From NCBI GenBank assembly GCA_017445755.1, contig JAFSSE010000041.1, positions 62,001 through 126,000 of the forward strand: 64,000 bases of DNA, in the 5' to 3' direction. This DNA comes from Bacteroidales bacterium (GTDB lineage Bacteria; Bacteroidota; Bacteroidia; Bacteroidales; UBA932). How positions within the stretch are numbered: position 1 is the first letter of the stretch; each line of letters starts with the position of its first letter. Shown here in pieces: positions 8,410 through 17,213 of the stretch. The position numbers and the translations under genes are program-made. Under the pieces are notes generated by a model. It saw nothing but the letters and a program-made list of their open reading frames with translations. It had not been told where the DNA came from and did not search any database.

Positions 8410-11046
8410 ATGGCAAAACCGTCGGAAGATACCCCGCTGATAAGGCAGTTTTTCGAAGTGAAGGCACAGCACCCGGAGGCGCTCCTGCTTTACCGGGTGG
8501 GGGATTTTTATGAATCCTATTCCGACGACGCGGTGACGGTATCAAAGGTGCTCGGCATCGTCCTTACAAAAAAATCCAACGGCGAAAAGGGGAAGATACC
8601 GATGGCCGGTTTCCCTCACCACGCAATCGACAATTACCTCCCGAAACTCGTCCGTGCGGGCTATAAGGTCGCCATTTGCGACCAGCTCGAAGACCCCCGC
8701 TTTGCGAAGAAACTGGTAAAGAGGGGAGTGACGGAAATCGTCACCCCGGGAATTTCCCTCGGGGAAAACATGCTCGAGCAGAAAGAGAACAACTTCCTCG
8801 CAGGGCTGACCTTTGAAAAGGACCGCTGCGGGGTCGCCTTCCTCGACGCTTCGACCGGCCAGTTCCAGGTTGCAGAAGGTTCCATCGACTATATTTCAAC
8901 CCTTCTTTCCTCCTTCTCTCCGAGAGAGCTGGTTGTCCAGAGGGGCTATGAAAAAGGGGTAAAGGAGCGCTTCGGAAGCTATTTTACGACTTCTATCGAC
9001 GAATGGGCCTTCGTCTATGACGCGGCCGTGGAGCGACTCTGCCGCCAGATGGAGGTAAAGACCCTGAAGGGCTTTGCAATCGAGGGTTTCCCTCTCGGGA
9101 TATGCTCCGCCGGGGCCCTTCTCGTCTATCTCGAGCAGACCTGCCACACCGGACTCCGGAACATTTCCTCGATAGGCCGCATAGACGAAAACAAGTTCGT
9201 CTGGATGGACCGCTTTACCATAAGGAACCTCGAAATTTTCCAGAGCGGATCCGGCCCGGAAGGGACATCCCTTCTCCAGACTATCGACCACTGCTCCTCC
9301 CCGATGGGAGCGCGCCTTTTGAGGCAGTATCTGGCCATGCCGGTCATTGACCTTAAGGAGCTTCGTTCCCGCCATGACATCGTGGGCCATTTCGTGGATA
9401 ACCCCGAGCGGCTCGAAGAAGTCCAGCAGCTCATTGGGGACATAGGTGACCTCGAAAGGATTCTTTCAAGGGTTGCTACCGGGAAGGTGGGCCCCCGGGA
9501 GATGATGCAGCTTTCCCGCGGCTTGTCCCGCATGGAGCCGGTGAAAGAGTGCTGCTCCGGGAAGGGCTGCGCTCCGCTCGATGCCCTTGTCGGAGGGCTT
9601 GTCGCCTGCGGGGACGCAGCGATGAAAATCCGGGAAACGCTTGCCCCGGAGCCCGCTATCCAGATCGGGAAGGGGCCGGTTATCGCCGACGGGGTGGACC
9701 ACGAGCTGGACGAGTACCGGAACGTTTCTTCGGGCGGAAAGGACATCCTCCTCAGGATGCAGCAGGAGGAGGCCGAACGGACCGGAATTTCCTCCCTTAA
9801 AATCGGTTTCAACAACGTTTTCGGATACTATATCGAGGTCAGGAACACCTTCAAGGACAAGGTCCCTCCCGAGTGGAGCCGAAAACAGACCCTTGTCGGC
9901 GCCGAGCGCTATGTCACCCAGGAGCTGAAAGAATACGAGGAAAAGATTCTGTCGGCGGAAGACAGGATATATTCAATCGAGACCCGCCTGTTCTCGGAAC
10001 TCGTCTCCGCCCTCCAGAAAAGGATCCGTGATATCCAGAAGAACTGTTCGGTAATTGCCCGCCTCGATGTCCTCGCCTCCTTTGCCGAGCAGGCCTCCGA
10101 GAGGGGTTATTGCCGCCCGGTCATGACAGACGGCTTCGCCCTTGACATCAAGGCGCTCCGCCACCCGGTTATCGAGACCATGATGTCTCCGGGGGAGGAA
10201 TATGTTCCGAACGACGTGTACCTCGACAGGGAGAAGCAGCAGATTATCATCCTGACCGGCCCGAACATGGCCGGAAAATCGGCCCTCCTTCGCTCCGTGG
10301 CCCTTACGGTACTCCTTTCCCAGATTGGCTCGTTCGTGCCCGCGGAAAGCGCGGAAATCGGCTTTTTCGACAAGATTTTCACCCGCGTCGGGGCTTCCGA
10401 CAATATATCCCGCGGAGAATCGACCTTCATGGTCGAGATGCTGGAGACATCCATGATTCTCCACAACCTCTCCGCCCGCTCTCTGGTCCTTCTCGACGAG
10501 ATCGGCCGCGGGACCTCGACCTTCGACGGAATGTCCATCGCAAGGGCAATCGTCGAGTATATCCATGAGTACGGAAAGGGCGCCAAGACCCTTTTCGCGA
10601 CCCACTACCATGAGCTCAACGACCTCGAGGGTATCTACCCCAGAGTCAAGAACTTCCATGTCAGCGTCAAGGAGGTTGGACGCGAGGTCATCTTCCTCCG
10701 GAAGCTCCGCGAAGGTGGCACGGCCCACAGCTTCGGTATCCATGTCGCCAGGATGGCGGGCATGCCGAAGGAGGTTCTGGAAAGGGCCGAGAAGACCCTG
10801 AAGGCCCTGGAGAGCACGGAGCAGCTCGAGAAGGCGGCTCTTCTCGCCGAGAAGCCGGTCAGGCCCCACACGACCCGGGAAGGACGCGTCCAGGGAGACG
10901 GGTCCATCCAACTCTCGATGTTCCAGCTGGACGACCCCGTCCTCGAATCCCTCCGTGACAAACTGAAAGACACAGATTTAAACAATATGACCCCGCTTCA
11001 GGCCTTCGACCTCCTCCGGGAGATGAAGGGCGAACTGGGGCTTTAG
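8410..11046 (+). CDS. mutS: DNA mismatch repair protein MutS
   Basis: 878 residues, normal MutS length. The mismatch-recognition motif GDFYE (Phe33-x-Glu35) is near the N-terminus; the ATPase domain has Walker A GPNMAGKS at 617-624, Walker B LVLLDEIGRGTSTFDG, and ATHYHEL afterwards. It recognises mispaired bases and starts mismatch repair in the cytoplasm. The start at 8410 is fixed by the promoter just upstream and gives the typical MAKPSEDTPLIRQFF beginning. The aldose epimerase gene follows after 13 bp, so they may be cotranscribed although unrelated in function. All key motifs intact. Confidence 0.97.
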   Translation: MAKPSEDTPLIRQFFEVKAQHPEALLLYRVGDFYESYSDDAVTVSKVLGIVLTKKSNGEKGKIPMAGFPHHAIDNYLPKLVRAGYKVAICDQLEDPRFAKKLVKRGVTEIVTPGISLGENMLEQKENNFLAGLTFEKDRCGVAFLDASTGQFQVAEGSIDYISTLLSSFSPRELVVQRGYEKGVKERFGSYFTTSIDEWAFVYDAAVERLCRQMEVKTLKGFAIEGFPLGICSAGALLVYLEQTCHTGLRNISSIGRIDENKFVWMDRFTIRNLEIFQSGSGPEGTSLLQTIDHCSSPMGARLLRQYLAMPVIDLKELRSRHDIVGHFVDNPERLEEVQQLIGDIGDLERILSRVATGKVGPREMMQLSRGLSRMEPVKECCSGKGCAPLDALVGGLVACGDAAMKIRETLAPEPAIQIGKGPVIADGVDHELDEYRNVSSGGKDILLRMQQEEAERTGISSLKIGFNNVFGYYIEVRNTFKDKVPPEWSRKQTLVGAERYVTQELKEYEEKILSAEDRIYSIETRLFSELVSALQKRIRDIQKNCSVIARLDVLASFAEQASERGYCRPVMTDGFALDIKALRHPVIETMMSPGEEYVPNDVYLDREKQQIIILTGPNMAGKSALLRSVALTVLLSQIGSFVPAESAEIGFFDKIFTRVGASDNISRGESTFMVEMLETSMILHNLSARSLVLLDEIGRGTSTFDGMSIARAIVEYIHEYGKGAKTLFATHYHELNDLEGIYPRVKNFHVSVKEVGREVIFLRKLREGGTAHSFGIHVARMAGMPKEVLERAEKTLKALESTEQLEKAALLAEKPVRPHTTREGRVQGDGSIQLSMFQLDDPVLESLRDKLKDTDLNNMTPLQAFDLLREMKGELGL

Positions 11047-11059
11047 AGAGCGAAGGACC

Positions 11060-12100
11060 ATGATTACAAAAGAACTTTGGGGTAAGGGCCCCGCCGGTGA
11101 GGAAATCTTCCTCTACACCCTTGAAAACGCCTCCGGAGCGAAGGTGATGCTTTCCTCCGTAGGGGCTGGAATAGTAGAAATCGACGTCCCGGACAGGGAC
11201 GGGAAACTCTCGAACGTGGTTCTCGGCTACAAGAGGGCTGAGGATTATTTCAGCGACGGACCCTGCGCCGGAAAGATTCCAGGCCGCTACGCCAACCGGA
11301 TTGCGAAGGGGAAATTCACCCTCGACGGGAAGGAATATACGCTTGAAATCAATAATGGTCCGAACCATCTTCATGGCGGCCCGCGCGGCTTCCAGAACCG
11401 GGTATGGGACAGCCGTATCGAAGGGGAAGCAGTTGAGTTCCAGTATTTTTCAGAAGACGGAGAGGGAGGTTATCCCGGCAATCTCAAGGTTGTCGCCCAC
11501 TACGAGTGGTCGGACGAGAACGAGCTCTCGCTGACCCTTACGGCGGAAACCGATGCCCCTACGGTCGTGAACCTCACGAACCACGTCTATTTCAATCTCC
11601 GGGGAAACGGCTCCGTACTGGACCATATCCTCCGGCTGAACGCTTCTGAATACCTTCCCACCGACGAGACCCTTATTCCGACAGGGGAGGTCGCCCCGGT
11701 TGCCGGCACCCCGATGGATTTTGTCGTTCCGAAGGAGCTGGGAGAGGACATCAAGGCCGATTTTCCGGCCCTGAATTATGGCAAGGGCTATGACAACTGC
11801 TACCTTATCGACGGTGCCACTCCCGGGCAGCTTTCCGAGGCGGCGGAGCTCTTCGAGGATGAGTCGGGCCGCCGGCTGACTGTTTATACAACCCAGCCCG
11901 CCGTCCAGATTTATACCGGAAACTGGCTCAGCGGCTGCCCTGAAGGCCGTGGGGGCCAGGTTTACGCCGACTATGACGCTGTCGCCATCGAGTGCCAGCA
12001 CTGCCCCGATTCCCCGAACCGCCCCCTCTTCCCGACGACGGTCCTCCGTCCCGGCGAAGTCTTCGAGGAGGCCATAATCTGGGCGTTTGACTGTAATTAA
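11060..12100 (+). CDS. galM: Aldose 1-epimerase (mutarotase)
   Basis: 346 residues. Interconverts alpha and beta anomers of galactose/glucose and feeds the Leloir pathway; a galactokinase lies 12 kb away. Conserved motifs: GRYANRI near 75, NHLHGG with H105, LTNHVYFNL with the catalytic H175, and ECQHCPDSPN carrying the catalytic Glu near 311. No signal peptide, so a cytoplasmic enzyme. Follows mutS after 13 bp. The gene is convergent with the mannonate operon, with a palindromic repeat between them. Confidence 0.93.
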   Translation: MITKELWGKGPAGEEIFLYTLENASGAKVMLSSVGAGIVEIDVPDRDGKLSNVVLGYKRAEDYFSDGPCAGKIPGRYANRIAKGKFTLDGKEYTLEINNGPNHLHGGPRGFQNRVWDSRIEGEAVEFQYFSEDGEGGYPGNLKVVAHYEWSDENELSLTLTAETDAPTVVNLTNHVYFNLRGNGSVLDHILRLNASEYLPTDETLIPTGEVAPVAGTPMDFVVPKELGEDIKADFPALNYGKGYDNCYLIDGATPGQLSEAAELFEDESGRRLTVYTTQPAVQIYTGNWLSGCPEGRGGQVYADYDAVAIECQHCPDSPNRPLFPTTVLRPGEVFEEAIIWAFDCN

Positions 12101-12118
12101 TCAGAATCGGCCTTTTTC

Positions 12119-12230
12119 GCACAAGGTCGAAAAACAGGGTAGGGACCTTGCGCATTGAGTCCCTGTCTGAGGGCCGCAGAAGGCATATTAGGTGCGCAAG
12201 GTCTAGGGGGTAAAAACCGACCTTGCGCAC
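12119..12230. repeat. Nested inverted-repeat intergenic element, copy A
   Basis: Outer arms GCACAAGGTCG (12119-12129) and CGACCTTGCGC (12218-12228) are complementary with one mismatch; inner arms GACCTTGCGCA (12144-12154) and TGCGCAAGGTC (12193-12203) are perfectly complementary. So the motif GCRCAAGGTC occurs four times in alternating orientation. The first 32 bp match copy B (47853-47884) at 31 of 32 positions. It sits between the 3' ends of two convergent genes, as REP-like elements or bidirectional terminators do. Confidence 0.8.
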
Positions 12231-12251
12231 ATTCGCTGAAGTGATGGGCTC

Positions 12252-13436
12252 CTAACGGCCCTCGCCGCCGGCGGAAGCGATGAGGGCATACTCTATTCCG
12301 CGGAGTTCCGCAAGGGAGCGGAGCCGCCCGTAGAGGGAGTATCCCGGGTTCGATTTCCTTCCGAGATCGTCGCACATCTGGTGCCCATGGTCGGGCCTCA
12401 GGAAGATACGGAAGCCCCTTTTCTGCTCGACCTCGAACATGGCCGCCATCATTTCATATACGGGAACATCCCCTTCGAGGAGGTTGGCTTCGTAGAAATC
12501 TCCGTCGGCGTTTCGGGAGGTGCTCCTCAGGTGGACAAAATCAATCCTGTCCCCGAATTCCCGCATCATGGCGGGAAGGTCGTTGTCCGCCCTGACCCCG
12601 AAGGAGCCGGTGCAGAGGTTGAGTCCGTTCGAAGGGGAGGGGACCGCCGCGACTATTTTCCGGAAATCCTCCGCCGTGGACATGATCCTCGGAAGCCCAA
12701 GAATCGGATACGGAGGGTCGTCCGGGTGGATGACCATGCGGGATCCGACCTCGTCACAAACGGGGCAGATTTCCCGGAGGAAGTAGATGAGGTTATCCCG
12801 GAGCTGCTCCGTTGAGACCCCCTTATAGCGGTCCAGGGCAGAGCGGAACTCCTCTATGGTAAAGCTCTCTTCGCTTCCCGGAAGGCCTGCAATTATGTTC
12901 CTTGTGAGCCGGCTCTTCTCGTTTTCATCCATGCTCTCGAACCGCCTTCGGGCCCTTTCGATTTCCTCCGGGGAATACTCCTCAAAGGCGGCCGGGCGCT
13001 TCAGGATGAAAAGGTCGAAGCCGATGAAGGCGGCCCTTTCAAAGCGAAGGCCACGGCTCCCGTCGCTCATTTCGAAGGCGAGGTCCGTCCGCGTCCAGTC
13101 GAGGACCGGCATGAAATTATAGGTAATGCAGTGGATTCCGCAGGCGGCAAGGTTCCGGACCGACTGTTTATAATTCTCTATATACCGGAGATAATCCCCC
13201 TCGCGGGTCTTTATGTGCTCATGGACGGGAACGCTTTCAACCACGCTCCAGACCATTCCCTTCGCGGCGACCTGCTCCTGCCGGCGGCGGATTTCCTCAA
13301 TAGTCCATACTTCCCCGTTGGGGACATGGTGGAGGGCACTGACGATATCGGTGACACCCGCCTGGCGGATGCTGTCGAGAGAGACGGGGTCGGAAGGACC
13401 GTACCATCTCCAGCTTTGGCGCATTGTATAAATCAT
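12252..13436 (-). CDS. uxuA: Mannonate dehydratase
   Basis: 394 residues. Converts D-mannonate to 2-keto-3-deoxygluconate in glucuronate catabolism. The N-terminus ([17 protein letters not shown]) and the segments [37 protein letters not shown] and RPDHGHQM are characteristic of UxuA. Cytoplasmic. The ATG at 13436 overlaps the stop of the upstream oxidoreductase, indicating translational coupling; an internal ATG four codons on is an alternative. The operon is read from a promoter near 14290 with a palindromic operator candidate. Confidence 0.95.
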   Translation of the reverse strand: MIYTMRQSWRWYGPSDPVSLDSIRQAGVTDIVSALHHVPNGEVWTIEEIRRRQEQVAAKGMVWSVVESVPVHEHIKTREGDYLRYIENYKQSVRNLAACGIHCITYNFMPVLDWTRTDLAFEMSDGSRGLRFERAAFIGFDLFILKRPAAFEEYSPEEIERARRRFESMDENEKSRLTRNIIAGLPGSEESFTIEEFRSALDRYKGVSTEQLRDNLIYFLREICPVCDEVGSRMVIHPDDPPYPILGLPRIMSTAEDFRKIVAAVPSPSNGLNLCTGSFGVRADNDLPAMMREFGDRIDFVHLRSTSRNADGDFYEANLLEGDVPVYEMMAAMFEVEQKRGFRIFLRPDHGHQMCDDLGRKSNPGYSLYGRLRSLAELRGIEYALIASAGGEGR

Positions 13437-14251
13437 ATCGAGAAGCAGTTGAATCCTCCGTCAACGACGGCAATTGTTCCGGTTACCCCCTTCGAGGCGT
13501 CGCTTGCAAGATAGTGGAGGGCCCCGACGAGCTCGTCCGCTTCGAGGAAGCGGCCGTAAGGGGTGTGGGCGAGAATTTTATGGGACCTGTCGGTAAGAGA
13601 GCCGTCCGGGTTTGTCAGGAGAGAGCGGTTCTGATTTGTAAGGAGGAAGCCGGGGGCGATGGCGTTGACCCGGATTCCCTCGCCGAATTTTACGGCCATC
13701 TCCCCGGAGAGCCACTGGGTCCAGCTGGCAAGGGCGGATTTCGCCATTCCGTAGCCGGCAACCCGTGTCAGGGGGCGGAAGGAAGACATTGAGCAGAAAT
13801 TGATTATCGAGCCCTTTCCGGCACTGACCATGGTTCGGGCAAACACCTTCGTCGGAATTATCGCCCCGAAGAGGTTCAGTTCGAGGACCTTCCTTGTCGC
13901 GTCGAGGTCGAGGTCGAAGATTGTCTTGTCAGGGGCGACGTTCGCCGGTCCCATGTTGCCACCGGCCGCGTTGAGGAGGATGTCAACCCTGCCGTACCGC
14001 TCCAAAATCGCCTCCAGATTACCCTGCAGCACACTTTCGTTGAGGACGTCGGTCGGCAGGAACATGGCATCTCCGCCGGCGGCAAGGATATCCGAGACAA
14101 TCTTTTCCCCTTTTTCTGCCGCCCTTTCCAGGTCGAGGAGGACCACCTTGCAGCCCTCCTTGGCGAAGTACTTGACAATTGTTTCCCCAAGGACCCCGCA
14201 GGCCCCGGTCATGACGGCCACCCGGCCGCGAATATCAAAAAGCTCGTTCAT
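13433..14251 (-). CDS. SDR-family oxidoreductase, probable D-mannonate (fructuronate) oxidoreductase
   Basis: 272 residues from ATG at 14251; the longer frame to 14350 crosses the promoter and is not a real extension. Rossmann motif TGACGVLG (15-22), a NAAGG segment, and the catalytic Y167-x3-K171 (YGMAK) identify a classical short-chain dehydrogenase. SDRs located just upstream of uxuA in Bacteroidetes act as D-mannonate oxidoreductases (fructuronate to mannonate), replacing the unrelated UxuB of enterobacteria. Overlap with uxuA supports this. Substrate assignment is from context. Confidence 0.85.
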   Translation of the reverse strand: MNELFDIRGRVAVMTGACGVLGETIVKYFAKEGCKVVLLDLERAAEKGEKIVSDILAAGGDAMFLPTDVLNESVLQGNLEAILERYGRVDILLNAAGGNMGPANVAPDKTIFDLDLDATRKVLELNLFGAIIPTKVFARTMVSAGKGSIINFCSMSSFRPLTRVAGYGMAKSALASWTQWLSGEMAVKFGEGIRVNAIAPGFLLTNQNRSLLTNPDGSLTDRSHKILAHTPYGRFLEADELVGALHYLASDASKGVTGTIAVVDGGFNCFSI

Positions 14252-14271
14252 AACTGTGGAACATATTTTCC

Positions 14272-14283
14272 GTGTACGTACAC
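14272..14283. promoter_or_regulatory. Palindromic operator candidate for the uxu operon
   Basis: GTGTACGTACAC is a perfect 12-bp palindrome. It begins about 5 bp downstream of the minus-strand -7 box, so it covers the expected transcription start of the mannonate operon, a typical repressor site. No regulator gene of this pathway is in the window. Confidence 0.5.
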
Positions 14284-14288
14284 AGTTA

Positions 14289-14296
14289 CAAAGATA
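14289..14296 (-). promoter_or_regulatory. -7 box of the uxu operon promoter (TATCTTTG, minus strand)
   Basis: Exact TAnnTTTG match on the minus strand, 37 bp before the oxidoreductase ATG. No clear TTTG -33 element was found, which may indicate dependence on an activator or a weak promoter. Confidence 0.55.
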
Positions 14297-14311
14297 GTAA
14301 ATATTTCTTGT

Positions 14312-14319
14312 TATCTTTG
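14312..14319 (+). promoter_or_regulatory. -7 box of the thyA promoter (TATCTTTG)
   Basis: Exact TAnnTTTG match on the plus strand, divergent from the uxu promoter. It ends 1 bp before the ATG at 14321, so that ATG cannot be in the transcript leader with room to spare; the ATG at 14342 is the better thyA start. Confidence 0.55.
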
Positions 14320-14341
14320 CATGAATAAGAAAATCCAGCAG

Positions 14342-15136
14342 ATGAAACAATACCTAGACCTGTTACGGGATATCCGTGAGAACGGAGTGATGAAGGAGGA
14401 CCGGACCGGGGTCGGGACGCAGAGCGTCTTCGGCCGCCAGATGCGGTTCGACCTTTCAGAGGGCTTCCCCCTTTTGACAACGAAGAAAGTCCACTTGAAA
14501 TCCATTATTTACGAGCTCCTGTGGTTTATTTCAGGGGACACGAACATCGGCTACCTGAAGGAGCACGGCGTTTCGATATGGGATGAATGGGCTGACGAAA
14601 ACGGCGACCTGGGCCCGGTTTACGGCCACCAGTGGCGCTCCTGGCCGACTCCGGACGGAAGGACAATCGACCAGCTCTCCTCCGTCATAGACCTCATCTG
14701 CCATCACCCGGACAGCCGCCGGATGCTTGTGTCGGCATGGAACGTAGGCGAGGTGGAGAAAATGGCCCTTCCGCCCTGCCACTGCCTCTTCCAGTTCTAT
14801 GTAGCCGACGGGAAACTCTCCTGCCAGCTCTACCAGCGGAGCGCCGACGTCTTCCTCGGGGTGCCGTTCAATATCGCCTCCTACGCCCTCCTGACGATGA
14901 TGATCGCCCAGGTGGCCGGCCTCCAGCCGGGAGAATTTGTCCATACGACGGGGGACACCCACATCTACCGGAATCATTTCGAGCAGGTTGCCCTCCAGCT
15001 GACCCGCGAGCCCCGGCCCCTGCCGCGGATGATACTCAACCCGGACGTAAAGTCGGTTTTCGATTTCAAATATGAGGATTTCACCCTCGAAGGATATGAC
15101 CCCTGGCCCCTCATAAAGGCCCCTGTAGCAGTATAA
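14342..15136 (+). CDS. thyA: Thymidylate synthase
   Basis: 264 residues, the normal ThyA length, when started at ATG 14342 ([11 protein letters not shown]); the ATG at 14321 would add seven residues and falls at the transcription start. Methylates dUMP to dTMP using methylene-THF. Motifs: [20 protein letters not shown], catalytic cysteine in [10 protein letters not shown] (C146), [16 protein letters not shown] and HIYRNH. The DHFR gene follows after 4 bp, the classic thyA-folA pair that regenerates the folate consumed here. Confidence 0.97.
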   Translation: MKQYLDLLRDIRENGVMKEDRTGVGTQSVFGRQMRFDLSEGFPLLTTKKVHLKSIIYELLWFISGDTNIGYLKEHGVSIWDEWADENGDLGPVYGHQWRSWPTPDGRTIDQLSSVIDLICHHPDSRRMLVSAWNVGEVEKMALPPCHCLFQFYVADGKLSCQLYQRSADVFLGVPFNIASYALLTMMIAQVAGLQPGEFVHTTGDTHIYRNHFEQVALQLTREPRPLPRMILNPDVKSVFDFKYEDFTLEGYDPWPLIKAPVAV

Positions 15137-15140
15137 CGAT

Positions 15141-15761
15141 ATGGAAAAGTGTATCATAGTCGCTGTGGCGGACAATGGCGCCATAGGCCGCAAAAACCAG
15201 CTCCTTTGGAATCTTCCGGGGGACATGAAATACTTCCGTGAAACGACCCTCGGGAGTACCGTGATCATGGGCTGGATGACCTACCAGTCGATAGGCCGGC
15301 CGCTTCCCCGCCGGACAAATATCGTAATTTCAGAGTTCCCATGGCCCGACGCCCCATCGACCGTCCATGTCGTTCCTTCCCTTGCCGACGGCTTTGTTTT
15401 GGCAGAGAAACTTTCCGGGGAAGAGGGTATGGGGTCGGAAACCTCTGGCCACCCTCGGCCGGATAAGAGGGAGGGGCCCATCGCCTGCGATGGGAGGGGT
15501 CGCTTTGCGACGGTTACAGACCCCATACCCTCTTCCCCGGAGGAAAAATGTTTTGTAATCGGAGGGGCATATACCTACAGGCAGGCGATGGAAACGGCTG
15601 ATACCCTTTATATTACCCATGTCCATGACGCCCCCGCGGACGCCGACGTCTTTTTCCCCGAGATAGACCCGGAAATCTGGGAGGAGACATCCCGTCGCTC
15701 CCCTGAAACAGACCCGGAAACGGGAATTTCATACGAATTTACCATCTACCGCAGAAAATAA
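15141..15761 (+). CDS. folA: Dihydrofolate reductase with a 40-residue palindromic in-frame insertion
   Basis: 206 residues, about 40 longer than usual. N-terminal part is normal: IIVAVADNGAIGRKNQLLWNLPGDMKYFRETT, VIMGWMTYQSIGRPLP. The C-terminal part is normal too: CFVIGGAYTYRQAM, LYITHVHD, FPEIDPEIWEE. Between LSG and EEKCFVIGG lie 40 extra residues (nt 15420-15539, exactly 120 bp) that correspond to a palindromic element (separate entry). Removing it restores a continuous LSG-EEKCF junction. Reduces dihydrofolate to tetrahydrofolate next to ThyA. The insert falls before the conserved GG motif, probably in a surface loop, so activity may be kept; this is inference. Confidence 0.93.
   Translation: MEKCIIVAVADNGAIGRKNQLLWNLPGDMKYFRETTLGSTVIMGWMTYQSIGRPLPRRTNIVISEFPWPDAPSTVHVVPSLADGFVLAEKLSGEEGMGSETSGHPRPDKREGPIACDGRGRFATVTDPIPSSPEEKCFVIGGAYTYRQAMETADTLYITHVHDAPADADVFFPEIDPEIWEETSRRSPETDPETGISYEFTIYRRK
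15414..15541. repeat. Palindromic element inserted in frame in folA
   Basis: The ends form a perfect 23-bp inverted repeat (15414-15436 with 15519-15541; core GGGGAAGAGGGTATGGGGTC). An inner perfect 8-bp hairpin CCCATCGC/GCGATGGG lies at 15477-15494, and a small TCGC-TTT-GCGA hairpin near 15500-15510. The net inserted length is 120 bp, a multiple of three, with no stop in the folA frame. Because of the symmetry, the minus strand also encodes DPIPSSP at the opposite end. Resembles the concept of Rickettsia palindromic elements; family unknown. Confidence 0.85.
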
Positions 15762-15851
15762 TACCCGAAAAGTTACGATTTGTAAGTTATTTTTTCCATC
15801 TTTGCATTTCAGAGTACTGTAAGCCCGAAAAAGTATTAGTAGTGTAGTTTG

Positions 15852-17210
15852 ATGGAAAGAGAAAACTTCTCCTCTCGTTTCGCAGTAATAATGGCCATGG
15901 CCGGGTCCGCAATCGGGCTTGGGAACATCTGGCGCTTCCCTTATATGGTCGGCCAGTATGGCGGAGCGGCGTTTATTCTCGTCTATATCCTCTTCTGTTT
16001 TTTAATCTCCGTTCCGATTTTCCTTTCAGAATCCATTATCGGCCGTCGGGGGAAGCTGGATATCGTCGGGTCCATGCAGCGCCTTGGGGGAGGGAAGATG
16101 TGGACTGCGGCCGGGCTTGTCATAACTGCCGTCCCGATAATTACCCTTTCCTATTACAGCGTAGTCGGCGGCTGGTCGGTGGAATACCTTTTCAAATCGG
16201 TTGCTCTGGAGTTCAATAATACCGCCCCCGATGAGATTCCGACCCTTTTCGGTTCTTTTATTTCCTCAAGCACCCAGCCCATTATAATGCATACCATCTT
16301 CCTCGGGGCTGTCGCCCTGATTGTCCTCGGGGGAGTGAAAAAGGGAATAGAGCGTTTTACAAAGCTGACAATGCCCGTTCTCTTTGTCCTGATAGTTGCA
16401 ATCCTCGTTTATTCCATTTCCCTTCCCGGGTCCTCTAAAGGGGTTGAGTACCTTCTGAAGCCCGATTTCTCGAGATTGACACCAGGGGCCGTCGCCGCGG
16501 CCCTGGGCCAGTCTTTTTTCTCAATGTCCCTTGGCGTCGGGGCGGTTCTGGTATATTCCTCATATATCCGGAAGGAGGAAAACCTCCTCGGCTCCGCGGT
16601 GGGGACAGCGGTTTCGGACCTTCTTTTCGCCCTTCTCGCCGGCTTTGCCATCATGCCCGCCGTCTTTGCCTGCGGGGTTGAGCCGGACGCCGGGCCCGGC
16701 CTGGTTTTCCAGACCCTGCCCTATATCTTCAACCGCATGGGAGAGGGAATTCCATGGATCAGCGCCTTGATCGCGATAGTCTTTTTCATAACCATCCTTG
16801 TCGCCGCCCTTACGTCGGCAATTTCGATGATGGAGGCCTCGGTCGCCTTCCTTGTCGATGAAAAAGGACTCCGCCGCTCCGTCGCGACGGCGATTGTTTT
16901 CGCCTTTTCATGGGTGGTGGGCATACTTTGCTCCCTGTCTTTCGGAGCCCTGTCGGGGGTCCACATTTTCGGGAGCACCATCTTCGACGCCCTGGATAAG
17001 CTGGTCTCCAACTACCTGATGTCCTTCGGCGCCCTGGTATTCTCGCTCTTTGTGGGCTGGAAGATGAAAAAACCGGATGTACGCGACGAACTGCTTTCCG
17101 GCGGGGCCGCCCCGGGAAATGCCCGCTGGGAGCGCCCGGTTTATTTCCTTATCCGCTACGTCGCCCCGGTCGCAATCGTCGTCATCTTCCTGACGAACCT
17201 TTTCCTGTAG
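15852..17210 (+). CDS. Sodium-dependent transporter, neurotransmitter:sodium symporter (NSS) family
   Basis: 452 residues from ATG at 15852 (a TTG lies one codon upstream). About eleven to twelve hydrophobic segments. The hallmark of the NSS/SNF family is at the N-terminus: GSAIGLGNIWRFPYMVGQYGG, forming the sodium and substrate site of the LeuT fold. Imports an amino acid or related compound with sodium across the inner membrane; substrate cannot be told from sequence. A weak box CATCTTTG lies at 15797. The stop is 3 bp from the convergent stop of the next gene. Confidence 0.92.
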   Translation: MERENFSSRFAVIMAMAGSAIGLGNIWRFPYMVGQYGGAAFILVYILFCFLISVPIFLSESIIGRRGKLDIVGSMQRLGGGKMWTAAGLVITAVPIITLSYYSVVGGWSVEYLFKSVALEFNNTAPDEIPTLFGSFISSSTQPIIMHTIFLGAVALIVLGGVKKGIERFTKLTMPVLFVLIVAILVYSISLPGSSKGVEYLLKPDFSRLTPGAVAAALGQSFFSMSLGVGAVLVYSSYIRKEENLLGSAVGTAVSDLLFALLAGFAIMPAVFACGVEPDAGPGLVFQTLPYIFNRMGEGIPWISALIAIVFFITILVAALTSAISMMEASVAFLVDEKGLRRSVATAIVFAFSWVVGILCSLSFGALSGVHIFGSTIFDALDKLVSNYLMSFGALVFSLFVGWKMKKPDVRDELLSGGAAPGNARWERPVYFLIRYVAPVAIVVIFLTNLFL

Positions 17211-17213
17211 GGC

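Noticed and set aside
9973..10911. Long minus-strand frame opposite mutS
   Set aside because: Complete overlap with the conserved ATPase domain of MutS; no recognisable protein.
15797..15804. Promoter box CATCTTTG before the NSS transporter
   Set aside because: First base deviates from TAnnTTTG and the nearest TTTG is only 14 bp away, so it is mentioned but not listed as a promoter.
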